Assembly: GCF_900608595.1 (NCBI RefSeq) | Contig: NZ_UWYY01000014.1 | Location: 1 to 64,000, forward strand | From: Promicromonospora panici | Lineage (GTDB): Bacteria > Actinomycetota > Actinomycetes > Actinomycetales > Cellulomonadaceae | DNA length: 64,000 bases | Direction: 5' to 3' | Part shown: positions 16,680-24,568 of the stretch, piece after piece | How positions within the stretch are numbered: position 1 is the stretch's first letter | Layout of the letters: each line of letters begins with the position of its first letter | Program-made: the position numbers and the translations under genes | Notes under the pieces: model-generated | Told to the model about the DNA's origin: nothing | Database searches by the model: none | What the model saw: only the letters and a program-made list of their open reading frames with translations

Positions 16680-18224
16680 TCAGCTCTGGTAGACCTCGAA
16701 CATTCCGCGCAGGTCGCCGGAGGTGAACGACGAGCGCTTGGTGTCCCGCGGGACGAAGATGCCCGTGTACGACTCGACCAGGATGCTCGGCGGGCAGGGC
16801 TCGCCGAACTCGTCCGAGAAGGCCGCGACCTGCCGGCCGGTCCGGACCTCGTAGAGCTTCACGTCGAACCGGCTCGCGTAGAAGTCCACGTCCGACCCGA
16901 AGGGGCCGATGTCGCTCTCGTACGCGCAGGTGTCCTGGTAGGAGCCGTCCTTGGGTCCGTCGACGCACGCGACGAGCACCATGTCCTCGAGGCTGCTCGC
17001 CCGCCAGGGGCGGGGGAAGGCGTGCGCGACCGGGTCGATCCCGTACACCCGCATCGGGTTGCCGCCGCTGCGCCGGTACGGCGCGGCGCCCCGGTACGGC
17101 TCCGGGTTGGCGCAGTACCGGTCGGCGGTCAGCAGGTCGCGCACGTGCTTGCGCTGGATCCCGGTGATCACGTCGTACAGCTCGTCGGACGCGGCGTCGG
17201 CCCTCCGGTCGTCGCGGTAGTCGTGCAGGAACGCCTCGTAGGTGTGGCGCGACGACGTCAGCTCGTCGGCGTCGGCCAGGGTTCTGGCGCACCCGAGGAT
17301 CCGCCTCGGCACCTCGTCCGACGCCGCCGCGACCGGCTCGGCCAGCTCCGGCGCCTTCCAGCCCTGGCCGTCGACCCACTCGACGACGTCGCGGACCTCG
17401 CAGTGGTCCGGCTCCTCGGCGAGGTCGGTCAGGAACGCCTCCGCCACCGACTCCACCCGTCCGGACTGGCTCGGGGCCTCGTCCAGTGTCGTCTCGAGCT
17501 GCTCGAAGCCGGCCTCCAGCGCCTTCTGGTCGACGTGGCCGGAGGCGTACGTGGCCTTGAGCAGGTGCCCGGCGCGCAGGGGCCCGGCGCCATCCCACAG
17601 TGCCCTCGGGTTGTCCATGTACACCTGGAGCTCCGCGGCAGCCTCGCGCCCCTGCTCAACGGGCCCGAGCGCCTCGAGCAGGAGCCCGCAGGCCGCCAGG
17701 TCCGCCTCACCCTCCAGCGCCATCGACCCGTACACCACACGATCGGTCGGCCCGATGCGTTCCAGCAGCTCGCTCGCCCGGTCGCAGTCGCCGGCCGCGT
17801 GGGCCTCGGCGGCGGCGTCGACCGTGCGCGCCGTGTCGACCCGCAGCCCGACGACGGTGGCCGCCAGCGCCACGACGACCGTGCCCGCCACGATGCGCTG
17901 GGTGAGCGGGCGTTCCGCCGAGGCGACACGCCCTGGTCGCGCCAGCCACCACCCGTGCGCGATCATCGCCAGCCACCACACCGCGAGCACGATCAGCCAG
18001 CCGGGGACACCGGGAGCGGCCGCGAGGATGCCGACCAGCACCACCGTGCCCGCCAGAGCCGCGGCGAAGAGTCCGAACCGCCGCAGGAACGCGTAGCCGA
18101 GGCCCAGCAGGGTCGCGTTGCCCAGCAGGACCGCGAGCAGGTCGGCCGTGGGCCGTTCGGGCCAGACGATGTACGGCGAGCTCGCCTCGCCACCAGTGGG
18201 GGGCGTGCCGCTCTCGGGATCCAT
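16680..18224 (-). CDS. Membrane protein with large extracytoplasmic domain, unknown function
   Basis: A 514-residue protein with about four hydrophobic helices in the first 130 residues (LLAVLLGNATLLGLGYAFL, FAAALAGTVVLVGILAAAPG, WLIVLAVWWLAMIAHGWWL, IVAGTVVVALAATVVGL). A helical, Cys-containing region of about 380 residues follows, ending in TSGDLRGMFEVYQS. TPR-like spacing of AEAHAAGDCDRASELLERIG suggests helical repeats. I recognise no named family. ATG at 18224 has AAAGGAG upstream. It is convergent with the kinase-FHA pair and carries the same upstream motif, so it may belong to the same signalling module. Confidence 0.8.
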   Translation of the reverse strand: MDPESGTPPTGGEASSPYIVWPERPTADLLAVLLGNATLLGLGYAFLRRFGLFAAALAGTVVLVGILAAAPGVPGWLIVLAVWWLAMIAHGWWLARPGRVASAERPLTQRIVAGTVVVALAATVVGLRVDTARTVDAAAEAHAAGDCDRASELLERIGPTDRVVYGSMALEGEADLAACGLLLEALGPVEQGREAAAELQVYMDNPRALWDGAGPLRAGHLLKATYASGHVDQKALEAGFEQLETTLDEAPSQSGRVESVAEAFLTDLAEEPDHCEVRDVVEWVDGQGWKAPELAEPVAAASDEVPRRILGCARTLADADELTSSRHTYEAFLHDYRDDRRADAASDELYDVITGIQRKHVRDLLTADRYCANPEPYRGAAPYRRSGGNPMRVYGIDPVAHAFPRPWRASSLEDMVLVACVDGPKDGSYQDTCAYESDIGPFGSDVDFYASRFDVKLYEVRTGRQVAAFSDEFGEPCPPSILVESYTGIFVPRDTKRSSFTSGDLRGMFEVYQS

Positions 18225-18272
18225 GGGGTGCTCCTTTTGTCGGGTCCGCGCTCAGTGAAGCGCAGCCCGCCG

Positions 18273-18284
18273 GGGACCCCTCCC
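18273..18284 (-). promoter_or_regulatory. Shared upstream motif, copy at the membrane-protein gene
   Basis: Read on the minus strand this is gggaggggtccc, 48 bases upstream of the membrane-protein start. The flanks match the FHA-gene copy over more than 18 bases. Position relative to the start codon is almost the same as at the FHA gene. Confidence 0.4.
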
Positions 18285-18392
18285 GAGCCGACGAAGTCGG
18301 CGACGTCACAGGTCAGCTCAACGAACGGCCAGCGGTCAACTGCGCGCGAGCGACACCCTCACGACCACTACGGCGACGGTGCGGACCCGGGC

Positions 18393-19259
18393 TCAGCACT
18401 GCTCGTACGCGTACGCTGCGTCGTCCGGGCCCACCAGATCGCGATCGCGCAGGATCGTCAGCGGCGCGCGGTCCGGGTCGGCGCAGGCGGCGTCGAACCC
18501 GTCCGGGAGGTTGTCCGTGTACTCGATCTGCAGCACCTGCTCTCCGTATACGCCGCTGTAGGAGCCGCACTCGTCGTAGGCCGCGCACTCCTCGGTGACG
18601 GCGAAGTCGAACCCGAGCTCGCGGCCCTCCGTCGTCGCCTCCGCGGCATTCTTCTGCCCGATGGCGAGGCCTGCCTCGTGGGCGAGGTCGATGTAGGCGC
18701 CGGCGAGCGCCAGGGCGTCCGCCTGCTCGATCAGGCCCGTGCTCCGGTCGGTGAACCGCGTCCAGGTGTCGAGGTTGTCGATCTCGACACCGTCGAACCC
18801 CGCGTCGGCGCATCCCGTGAGCACCGGGCCGAGGATGGCGAGGATGCGGTCGCGCCGCGCCTGCGTCGACGGGTCCAGGACGTACTCGTCGGGCCAGTCG
18901 GAGTCGACGACGAGGTCGCCGGCTGCATCGTGGAGCAGGAGATCCTCGTTGCCGTCGAGCCACAGGTCCGCCTCGCCGGGCTGGGTCTGGAAGCCGTTGA
19001 CGTAGCAGATGTTGTAGGCCCTGGCGGCGGGATCGGCGGTCGCGTCCCGCACGACGACGTCGAGCCCGCCCTCCAGCTCGTAGGCGGTGCCGAGCTGATA
19101 GTCGAACCGGCCGTTCGTCGGAGGGAGGGTCACGTCGGTGACCTCGACGGACGCGCTGTCCTGCCCGGCACCCTGCCCGGGCCCGGGCAGGGATCCCGAC
19201 CCATCCTGGCAAGCCGTGAGCGTGAGAACGACGAGCGCGATGGCGACCAGCTGGGGCAT
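18393..19259 (-). CDS. GH114 endo-alpha-1,4-polygalactosaminidase-like lipoprotein
   Basis: A 288-residue secreted lipoprotein with signal MPQLVAIALVVLTLTAC. The barrel carries GH114 motifs: FDYQLGTAYE, NICYVNGFQTQPGEADLW, EYVLDPSTQARRDRIL, AGFDGVEIDNLDTW with the probable catalytic acid, and LAIGQKNAAE. Relatives hydrolyse galactosaminogalactan-type polymers. The natural substrate here is unknown. The frame is open upstream of 19259, but the lipobox fixes the start. It stands alone, between the membrane-protein gene and an SDR gene. Confidence 0.9.
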   Translation of the reverse strand: MPQLVAIALVVLTLTACQDGSGSLPGPGQGAGQDSASVEVTDVTLPPTNGRFDYQLGTAYELEGGLDVVVRDATADPAARAYNICYVNGFQTQPGEADLWLDGNEDLLLHDAAGDLVVDSDWPDEYVLDPSTQARRDRILAILGPVLTGCADAGFDGVEIDNLDTWTRFTDRSTGLIEQADALALAGAYIDLAHEAGLAIGQKNAAEATTEGRELGFDFAVTEECAAYDECGSYSGVYGEQVLQIEYTDNLPDGFDAACADPDRAPLTILRDRDLVGPDDAAYAYEQC

Positions 19260-19371
19260 GCGCTGATCGTAGGGGCGCCCTCCCGGCGGCAATACGCGAG
19301 GCAGCCAACTGCTCACCCGGAGTGATCGGGCCACCGGACCCGAGGTCACCGGAACCGCCGACCCACCAGCC

Positions 19372-20025
19372 TCACGGGGCAGCAGCGGCAACCGCCTCCG
19401 CGATCGGCGTCCCGCCGTTGCCGAACGGGATGGTGCGCCCAATGGTGCTGTCGTCCGCCAGGACCGCGGCGATCACACCGGCGACGTCGGCCCGCGAGAC
19501 CCGGCCCCGGCCGGGGTTCGCCACCTCGATGAGCCCGGTGGGCTCGTCCAGCGTGAGCGGGCCCGGCTGGAGGATCGTGTAGTCGAGCGTCGAGGCACGC
19601 AGGTGCTCGTCGGCAGCGGTCTTGGCCTCGGCGTAGGCGAAGAACGAGTTGTCCTCGGGCACACCGTGGCCGGGCCCCGCCCCTAGGTACGACACCATGA
19701 CGTAGCGCATGACGCCCTCCGCGTTCGCGGCGTCCATCGAGCGGATGGCGGCGTCGCGGTCGACGGCGTAGGTGCGCGCCGGGTTCCCGCCGCCCGCGCC
19801 CGCCGACCAAACCACGGCGTCATGTCCCTGGACGACGTCGCCGAGGCCGGCGGTGTCGAGGTGCTCGACGTCCGCGACCAGCGGGACGCCTCCCGTGGCC
19901 GCGACCTCGTCCGCGTGGTCGGGATTGCGGATCACGCTCGTCACGACGTCGCCACGCTCCACCAGCAGTGGGGCGAGCCGGAGCGCGATCTTTCCGTGGC
20001 CGCCGATGATCAGGACGCGGGGCAT
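19372..20025 (-). CDS. Atypical SDR, NAD(P)H-binding protein
   Basis: A 217-residue Rossmann-fold protein with the nucleotide motif VLIIGGHGKIALRLAPLL at the N-terminus, followed by DVEHLDTAGLGDVVQGHDAVVWSAGAGGG and YVMVSYLGAGPG. It lacks the classical Tyr-x3-Lys catalytic pair, as in the NmrA/YwnB-like atypical SDR group, which act as redox sensors or reductases. ATG at 20025 follows GGAAGGAAG. It is divergent from an XRE regulator with a 95-bp shared control region, so it is a likely target of that regulator. Confidence 0.88.
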   Translation of the reverse strand: MPRVLIIGGHGKIALRLAPLLVERGDVVTSVIRNPDHADEVAATGGVPLVADVEHLDTAGLGDVVQGHDAVVWSAGAGGGNPARTYAVDRDAAIRSMDAANAEGVMRYVMVSYLGAGPGHGVPEDNSFFAYAEAKTAADEHLRASTLDYTILQPGPLTLDEPTGLIEVANPGRGRVSRADVAGVIAAVLADDSTIGRTIPFGNGGTPIAEAVAAAAP

Positions 20026-20120
20026 GGTGCTTCCTTCCGTGAGGTTCGGCTCCAGGCTATGCCGGAAGGTGGTATCGACGAGTCCTGGTTGTGTCTGCGT
20101 GCCGGAACAATACTGGCGAC

Positions 20121-20960
20121 ATGGAACGGACCGATCTCGCAGGCTTCCTCCGACGCCGACGGGCGCTGCTCCAGCCAGCAGCTGTCGGCCTTCCGGCCGG
20201 GGGACGACGTCGGACGCCCGGGCTTCGCCGCTCCGAGGTCGCCCAGCTCGCCAGCATGTCACCGGACTACTACGCCCGACTCGAACAGGGCCGCAGCCCC
20301 CAACCATCGGCCCTGATGCTCGCATCGCTGGCCCGCGCCCTGCGGCTGACGGTCGACGAACGTGACCATCTCTTCCATCTCGCCGGTCATCACGCCCCAC
20401 CTCGCATCGGTGGCGACGAGCACGTCAGCCGCGGACTCTTCCGGCTGTTGGACGGGTTACGGGACATGCCCGCCCTGATCGCCTCCGACCTGAACGTCGT
20501 GCTCGCACAGAACCCGATGGCGGACGCGCTGCTGGGAGAGCAGACCTCCTTCAGCGGCCTCGCCCGCAGCTGCACCTACCGGTGGTTCACCGACTCGGAG
20601 ATGCGCGGGCGCTATCCCGTCGAGGACCACGAGCACGAGAGCCGTGCGCTGGTTGACGACCTGCGGGCGGCCCTCGCAGCTCGCCCGGCGGATCCCGTGG
20701 CGGACGAGCTGGTCGGGGCGTTGCGCGCCCGGAGCGCGGAGTTTGCCGAGCTCTGGGCCCAGCACGACGTCGCAGTCCGGCGCAGCGACCGCAAGCGCAT
20801 CCTGCACCCGGCGCTCGGGCTCATCGAGCTGGACTTCGACGTCCTGGCGACGGACCGGCATGACCAGCGCCTGATCGTGTACTCACCCGCGCCGGGCAGC
20901 GCCGCGGTCTCGCAGCTGGAGCTGCTGGCCGTGCTGGGCCCGGAACTCTTCACCTCGTAA
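20121..20960 (+). CDS. XRE-family regulator with MmyB-like ligand-binding domain
   Basis: A 279-residue repressor or activator. The N-terminal helix-turn-helix is seen in GLRRSEVAQLASMSPDYYARLEQG (residues about 34-57). The C-terminal domain (about 95-275) is the MmyB-type ligand-binding fold with DLNVVLAQNPMADALLG and HPALGLIELDFDVL. Regulators of this class often control a divergent SDR gene, as found here. The next gene starts 9 bp downstream, so the two are probably cotranscribed. Confidence 0.92.
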   Translation: MERTDLAGFLRRRRALLQPAAVGLPAGGRRRTPGLRRSEVAQLASMSPDYYARLEQGRSPQPSALMLASLARALRLTVDERDHLFHLAGHHAPPRIGGDEHVSRGLFRLLDGLRDMPALIASDLNVVLAQNPMADALLGEQTSFSGLARSCTYRWFTDSEMRGRYPVEDHEHESRALVDDLRAALAARPADPVADELVGALRARSAEFAELWAQHDVAVRRSDRKRILHPALGLIELDFDVLATDRHDQRLIVYSPAPGSAAVSQLELLAVLGPELFTS

Positions 20961-20969
20961 GGAATACCT

Positions 20970-22001
20970 GTGTACTCCCACCACAGCAACGGGCTGCGGC
21001 GTTATGCCGCCGCGCTCGGCCTCGCCGTCCTGCTCACCACGGTTGCGCCGGTCACTACGGCCATCACCGCCCAGGCCCCGATGGCGGACCCGGGCACCAC
21101 GTGGACGCCCCCGGACCACGCTGCCGACACCTGCCTGGGCGACGTGCGCGTCCTCGCCCACTTCGACCGGGCCGCGGGGCAGGCTGCCGAGAGCATCGCC
21201 CCGGAGCCTGGCGGTGGCGCGGTCATCGGCATGATCCCGGGCCGCCAGGTGGTGCGGGTCGCGCACGACGGCGCTGTCCAGGTACTCGCCACCATGCCGC
21301 CCCCACCAGGAGGCGGTGGCACCACCCCGGTTGTCGGGAGTCCTGTGGTCACCGGGACCGCCCGGTCGGACAGCGGTGCCGTGTACTTCCTCTACTCCTC
21401 CGGGGAAGGTGGGCTGACCGGGATCTGGCAGCTCCGCCGATCCGGCGAGCCTCGGCTCGTCGTGCCGCTGCCTGCCGACACCATGCCGAACGCCCTGGTC
21501 ATCGACGACAGGCGGGACCGCTTCCTGGTCACCGACTCCAGCGGCGGACGCATCTGGCAGGCGCCGCTGCGCGGGGGCGAGGCCACCGTGTGGTCGGCGG
21601 ACCCGGCGTTGGCGCCCAGTGGGTTCTTCGGTGCCAACGGCCTGAAAATCCGCGACGGAGCGGTGTGGGCGAGCAACTCCGACCACGGCACAATAGTCCG
21701 CATCCCGGTGACCGAGGACGGCGGCTCCGGCCGCGCCGAGGTCCGGGCCACGGGGCTGGAGGGCATCGACGACTTCGACTTCACCGGCCGGGGCACCGAG
21801 ATCCTCTCCGCGATCAACCAGACCAGCAAGCTCGTGCGGGTGGGCCCGGACGGCTCCCACGCAACCCTGCTGGATACCGAGGACGGGATGCAGGGGACCA
21901 CGGCCGTCGTCGTTCGAGGACATCGGGCCTACGTGACCAACGGCGCCAACCTGGCCGGGAACGACCCGAACCTGATGGTTGCCGAGCTGCGGCGGTGCTG
22001 A
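20970..22001 (+). CDS. Secreted SMP-30/gluconolactonase-like beta-propeller protein
   Basis: A 343-residue exported protein with signal RRYAAALGLAVLLTTVAPVTTAITAQA, followed by repeated beta-blade motifs (GRQVVRVAHDGAVQVLA, NALVIDDRRDRFLVTDSSGGRIWQAPL, GANGLKIRDGAVWASNSDHGTIVRIPV, AYVTNGANLAGNDPNLMVAEL). Similar proteins are lactonase-like or of unknown role. The GTG at 20970 follows AAGGA. It is in an apparent operon with the XRE regulator. Confidence 0.87.
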   Translation: MYSHHSNGLRRYAAALGLAVLLTTVAPVTTAITAQAPMADPGTTWTPPDHAADTCLGDVRVLAHFDRAAGQAAESIAPEPGGGAVIGMIPGRQVVRVAHDGAVQVLATMPPPPGGGGTTPVVGSPVVTGTARSDSGAVYFLYSSGEGGLTGIWQLRRSGEPRLVVPLPADTMPNALVIDDRRDRFLVTDSSGGRIWQAPLRGGEATVWSADPALAPSGFFGANGLKIRDGAVWASNSDHGTIVRIPVTEDGGSGRAEVRATGLEGIDDFDFTGRGTEILSAINQTSKLVRVGPDGSHATLLDTEDGMQGTTAVVVRGHRAYVTNGANLAGNDPNLMVAELRRC

Positions 22002-22004
22002 CAC

Positions 22005-22019
22005 GCCTCCGAAGGAGGC
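22005..22019. terminator. Short hairpin between convergent genes
   Basis: GCCTCC-gaa-GGAGGC forms a 6-bp stem right after the SMP-30-like stop codon and before the convergent ABC permease stop. It is short and lacks a U-tract, so it is only a candidate. Confidence 0.45.
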
Positions 22020-22032
22020 ACCGCCCTCCCGC

Positions 22033-22824
22033 TCACGCATCCCGCCGCCGCAGGACCCAGACCGCCGCTGCGACCGCCGCTCCCGCCCACCCGAGGAGCG
22101 CGAGCCCATCGGCCCACTGCCCCTCCATCAGCCGCCATCCGATCGGGCTCGGCGTCCAGTCCCCGACGGTGTTGACCCACGGCGCCTCGATCCGCACGGA
22201 CAGCATCCGCAGCAGCTCGGGAACCATGAGGAGCAGAAGGAGCACGACGGAGAGCGCCCCGGCGGTGCGGCGGACGAGCGTCGCCAACCCCAGCGAGAAC
22301 ACGGCGAGCAGCGCCAGGTAGACGGACGCGGCGAGCACGGTCTCTGCTTGCGCCCCGTCGAGAAGCGGGAGCTCGCCGAACCTTACAGCCGTGAGCAGGA
22401 GTCCGCCCCCGGTCACCAGGAGCGACGTAACGAGCACTACACCGCCCACGACCAGCGCCTTGGCGATCATGATCCGGGTGCGCCGCGGCGTGCACGCCAT
22501 GGTGACCGTGATCGACCGGGTCGCGATCTCGCCGGTGATCGCCACGATCCCGAACGCCGCCAGGACGTATTGCACGAAGTACGACACCGCCCCCAGCACG
22601 GGAGCCACGGAGTTCGGTGTGGTGGGGTCGCCGTCGCCGGGCTCGAGGAGGCTCGTCAGCACGACGATCGCGGCGGCCCCACCGAGGTACCACCAGGTGG
22701 AGCGCAGGCTCCACAGCTTGATCCACTCCGAGCCGATCGCGTCGCCGAGCCCGGTCCGGGCGGCGGCCGTCGGCGGCTGGGCGGCGGGCGCGGTGCGCAC
22801 CGCCTGCGCGGTGGTCGCACTCAT
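22033..22824 (-). CDS. ABC-2 type exporter permease
   Basis: A 263-residue membrane protein with about six hydrophobic segments (WWYLGGAAAIVVLTSLL, AVSYFVQYVLAAFGIVAITGEIATRSI, ALVVGGVVLVTSLLVTGGGLLL, VYLALLAVFSLGLATLVRRTAG). Its start overlaps the stop of the ATPase gene by four bases (ATGA), showing translational coupling. Together they form a DrrAB/YtrB-like exporter whose substrate, possibly an antibiotic or peptide, is unknown. Confidence 0.92.
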   Translation of the reverse strand: MSATTAQAVRTAPAAQPPTAAARTGLGDAIGSEWIKLWSLRSTWWYLGGAAAIVVLTSLLEPGDGDPTTPNSVAPVLGAVSYFVQYVLAAFGIVAITGEIATRSITVTMACTPRRTRIMIAKALVVGGVVLVTSLLVTGGGLLLTAVRFGELPLLDGAQAETVLAASVYLALLAVFSLGLATLVRRTAGALSVVLLLLLMVPELLRMLSVRIEAPWVNTVGDWTPSPIGWRLMEGQWADGLALLGWAGAAVAAAVWVLRRRDA

Positions 22825-23711
22825 GCCTCACCTCCTGCGGTGTACTCCACGGCATCCGCGGTCAGGCTCATGTATGACTCCTCCAGGGTCGGTTCGGTCG
22901 CCTCCAGCCGGTGCAGCAAGAGGCCGAGCTGGTGCGCGAGCGCGCCGACCTCTTCGGGCCGCACGCCGGGGACGGTCAGCTCGCCGTCGCCGGTCCATCG
23001 CGCGCCGTCGAGCCGCTCCGCGAGCGCCTCCAACGCGGGCCCCCGCACGCGTGAGCCGGTGGCGGTGAGCAGGTTCGCCATGGGCTCGTCGGCGATCACA
23101 CGCCCTTTGCCGAGCACGACCAGCCTGTCGGCGGTCTGTTGCATCTCACTCATCAGGTGTGAGGACACGAACACGGTGCGGCCCTCGGCGGCGAGGCCGC
23201 GCAACAGGGTGCGGATCCAAGTGACCCCGTCGGGGTCCAGGCCGTTGACGGGCTCGTCGAGCATGAGCACCCGCGGGTCGCCGAGAAGGGCTCCGGCGAT
23301 GCCGAGCCGCTGGCTCATGCCGAGCGAGTAAGTGCCGGTGCGACGTCGTGCGGCGGCGGTCATGCCGGTGCGTTCGAGGACCTCGTCGACGCGGCGCGCG
23401 GGGATGCGCTGGCTGCGTGCCATGGCGCGCAGATGGTCGCGTCCGGTGCGGCCGGGGTGCACCGCCTTGGCGTCGAGCAGGGCGCCGATCGTGGTCAGCG
23501 GGCGGTCCAGGTCGGCGTACCGGCGCCCGTCGACCAGCGCGGTGCCCGACGTCGGCGCGTCCAGCCCCAGGATCAGGCGCATCGTGGTGGACTTGCCGGC
23601 CCCGTTCGGACCGAGGAACCCGGTGACGGTGCCGGGTTCGAGGTGCAGGGTGAGGTCGTCGACAGCGGTCTTGTCGCCGTACCGCTTGGTCAGGTTCTTC
23701 AGCTCGATCAC
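22821..23711 (-). CDS. ABC transporter ATPase (ABC-2 exporter)
   Basis: A 296-residue ATPase energising the adjacent permease. Walker A is GPNGAGKSTT, the signature is YSLGMSQRLGIAGALLG and Walker B is RVLMLDEPVNGLD, followed by the switch His in FVSSHLMSE. The C-terminal 80 residues form the DrrA-like extension. GTG at 23711 is the start (VIELKNLTKRYGD). A two-component system is encoded divergently 134 bp away and probably controls this operon. Confidence 0.95.
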   Translation of the reverse strand: MIELKNLTKRYGDKTAVDDLTLHLEPGTVTGFLGPNGAGKSTTMRLILGLDAPTSGTALVDGRRYADLDRPLTTIGALLDAKAVHPGRTGRDHLRAMARSQRIPARRVDEVLERTGMTAAARRRTGTYSLGMSQRLGIAGALLGDPRVLMLDEPVNGLDPDGVTWIRTLLRGLAAEGRTVFVSSHLMSEMQQTADRLVVLGKGRVIADEPMANLLTATGSRVRGPALEALAERLDGARWTGDGELTVPGVRPEEVGALAHQLGLLLHRLEATEPTLEESYMSLTADAVEYTAGGEA

Positions 23712-23845
23712 CCAGTGAACCTATGGCGGCCGCCCGACGTGGGGATCCCGTCGATCGGCACTCGCACTACTGTCGTTCGTCAGGTCTTCTCCACAGGCGG
23801 CCCCACGGCCGCCGGGCGCGGCCCTCGCCCGGGTACCGTCGATCC

Positions 23846-24568
23846 GTGAGCGAGATCCGCGTCCTCCTGGCCGACGACGAAGCCATGATCCGAGCGGGCC
23901 TGCGCACCATCCTCACGTCCGCCGACGACGTGGACGTGGTCGCCGAGGCCCCTGATGGTCTTGCCGCCGTCACACTCGCCCGCACGCACCAGCCCGACGT
24001 CGCCGTCCTCGACATTCGTATGCCGCAGCTGGACGGGCTGGCCGCCGCCGAGGAGATCCGGCGCGCGGTTCCGAAGACCAGAGTGCTGATGCTGACCACG
24101 TTCGGCGAGGACGAGTACATCGCCGCGGCGCTCGCCGCCGGCGTGAGCGGGTTCCTGCTCAAGTCGGGCGACCCGGCCGAGCTGATCGCCGCGGTCCGGG
24201 CGGTGCACGACGGTGCCGCGTACCTCTCGCCACGCGTCGCCGCACGCGTGATCCGGCTCCTGGACGACGGCGGCCGAGGCCCTGCCGGATCGGCCGCGGA
24301 CCGCCGTCGGGCTCGCGCCGGAGAGCTGGTGGCCGGCCTGTCGCCGCGTGAACGCGACGTGCTGTCGCTGCTGGGCGCCGGCCTGTCGAACGCGGAGATC
24401 GGGTCCCGCCTGTTCCTCGTGGAGGGCACGGTCAAGGCGTATGTCAGCTCCGCGCTGGCCCGGCTCGGCGTACGAAATCGCGTGCAGGCCGCCGTGCTGG
24501 CCCACGAGGCCGGGCTGGTCGACGAGACGCGTGTCGATCACGAGGTCGACGGGCGAACCGGTGCGTAG
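23846..24568 (+). CDS. NarL/LuxR-family response regulator
   Basis: A 240-residue regulator. The receiver domain has the acidic pair in LLADDEAM, phospho-acceptor Asp in DVAVLDIRMPQLDG and the conserved Lys in GFLLKSGDP. The C-terminal LuxR helix-turn-helix is LSPRERDVLSLLGAGLSNAEIGSRL. GTG at 23846 gives the canonical VSEIRVLLADDE start. It overlaps the following kinase gene by 8 bases and is divergent from an ABC exporter, the usual arrangement for antibiotic- or stress-induced exporters. Confidence 0.95.
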   Translation: MSEIRVLLADDEAMIRAGLRTILTSADDVDVVAEAPDGLAAVTLARTHQPDVAVLDIRMPQLDGLAAAEEIRRAVPKTRVLMLTTFGEDEYIAAALAAGVSGFLLKSGDPAELIAAVRAVHDGAAYLSPRVAARVIRLLDDGGRGPAGSAADRRRARAGELVAGLSPRERDVLSLLGAGLSNAEIGSRLFLVEGTVKAYVSSALARLGVRNRVQAAVLAHEAGLVDETRVDHEVDGRTGA

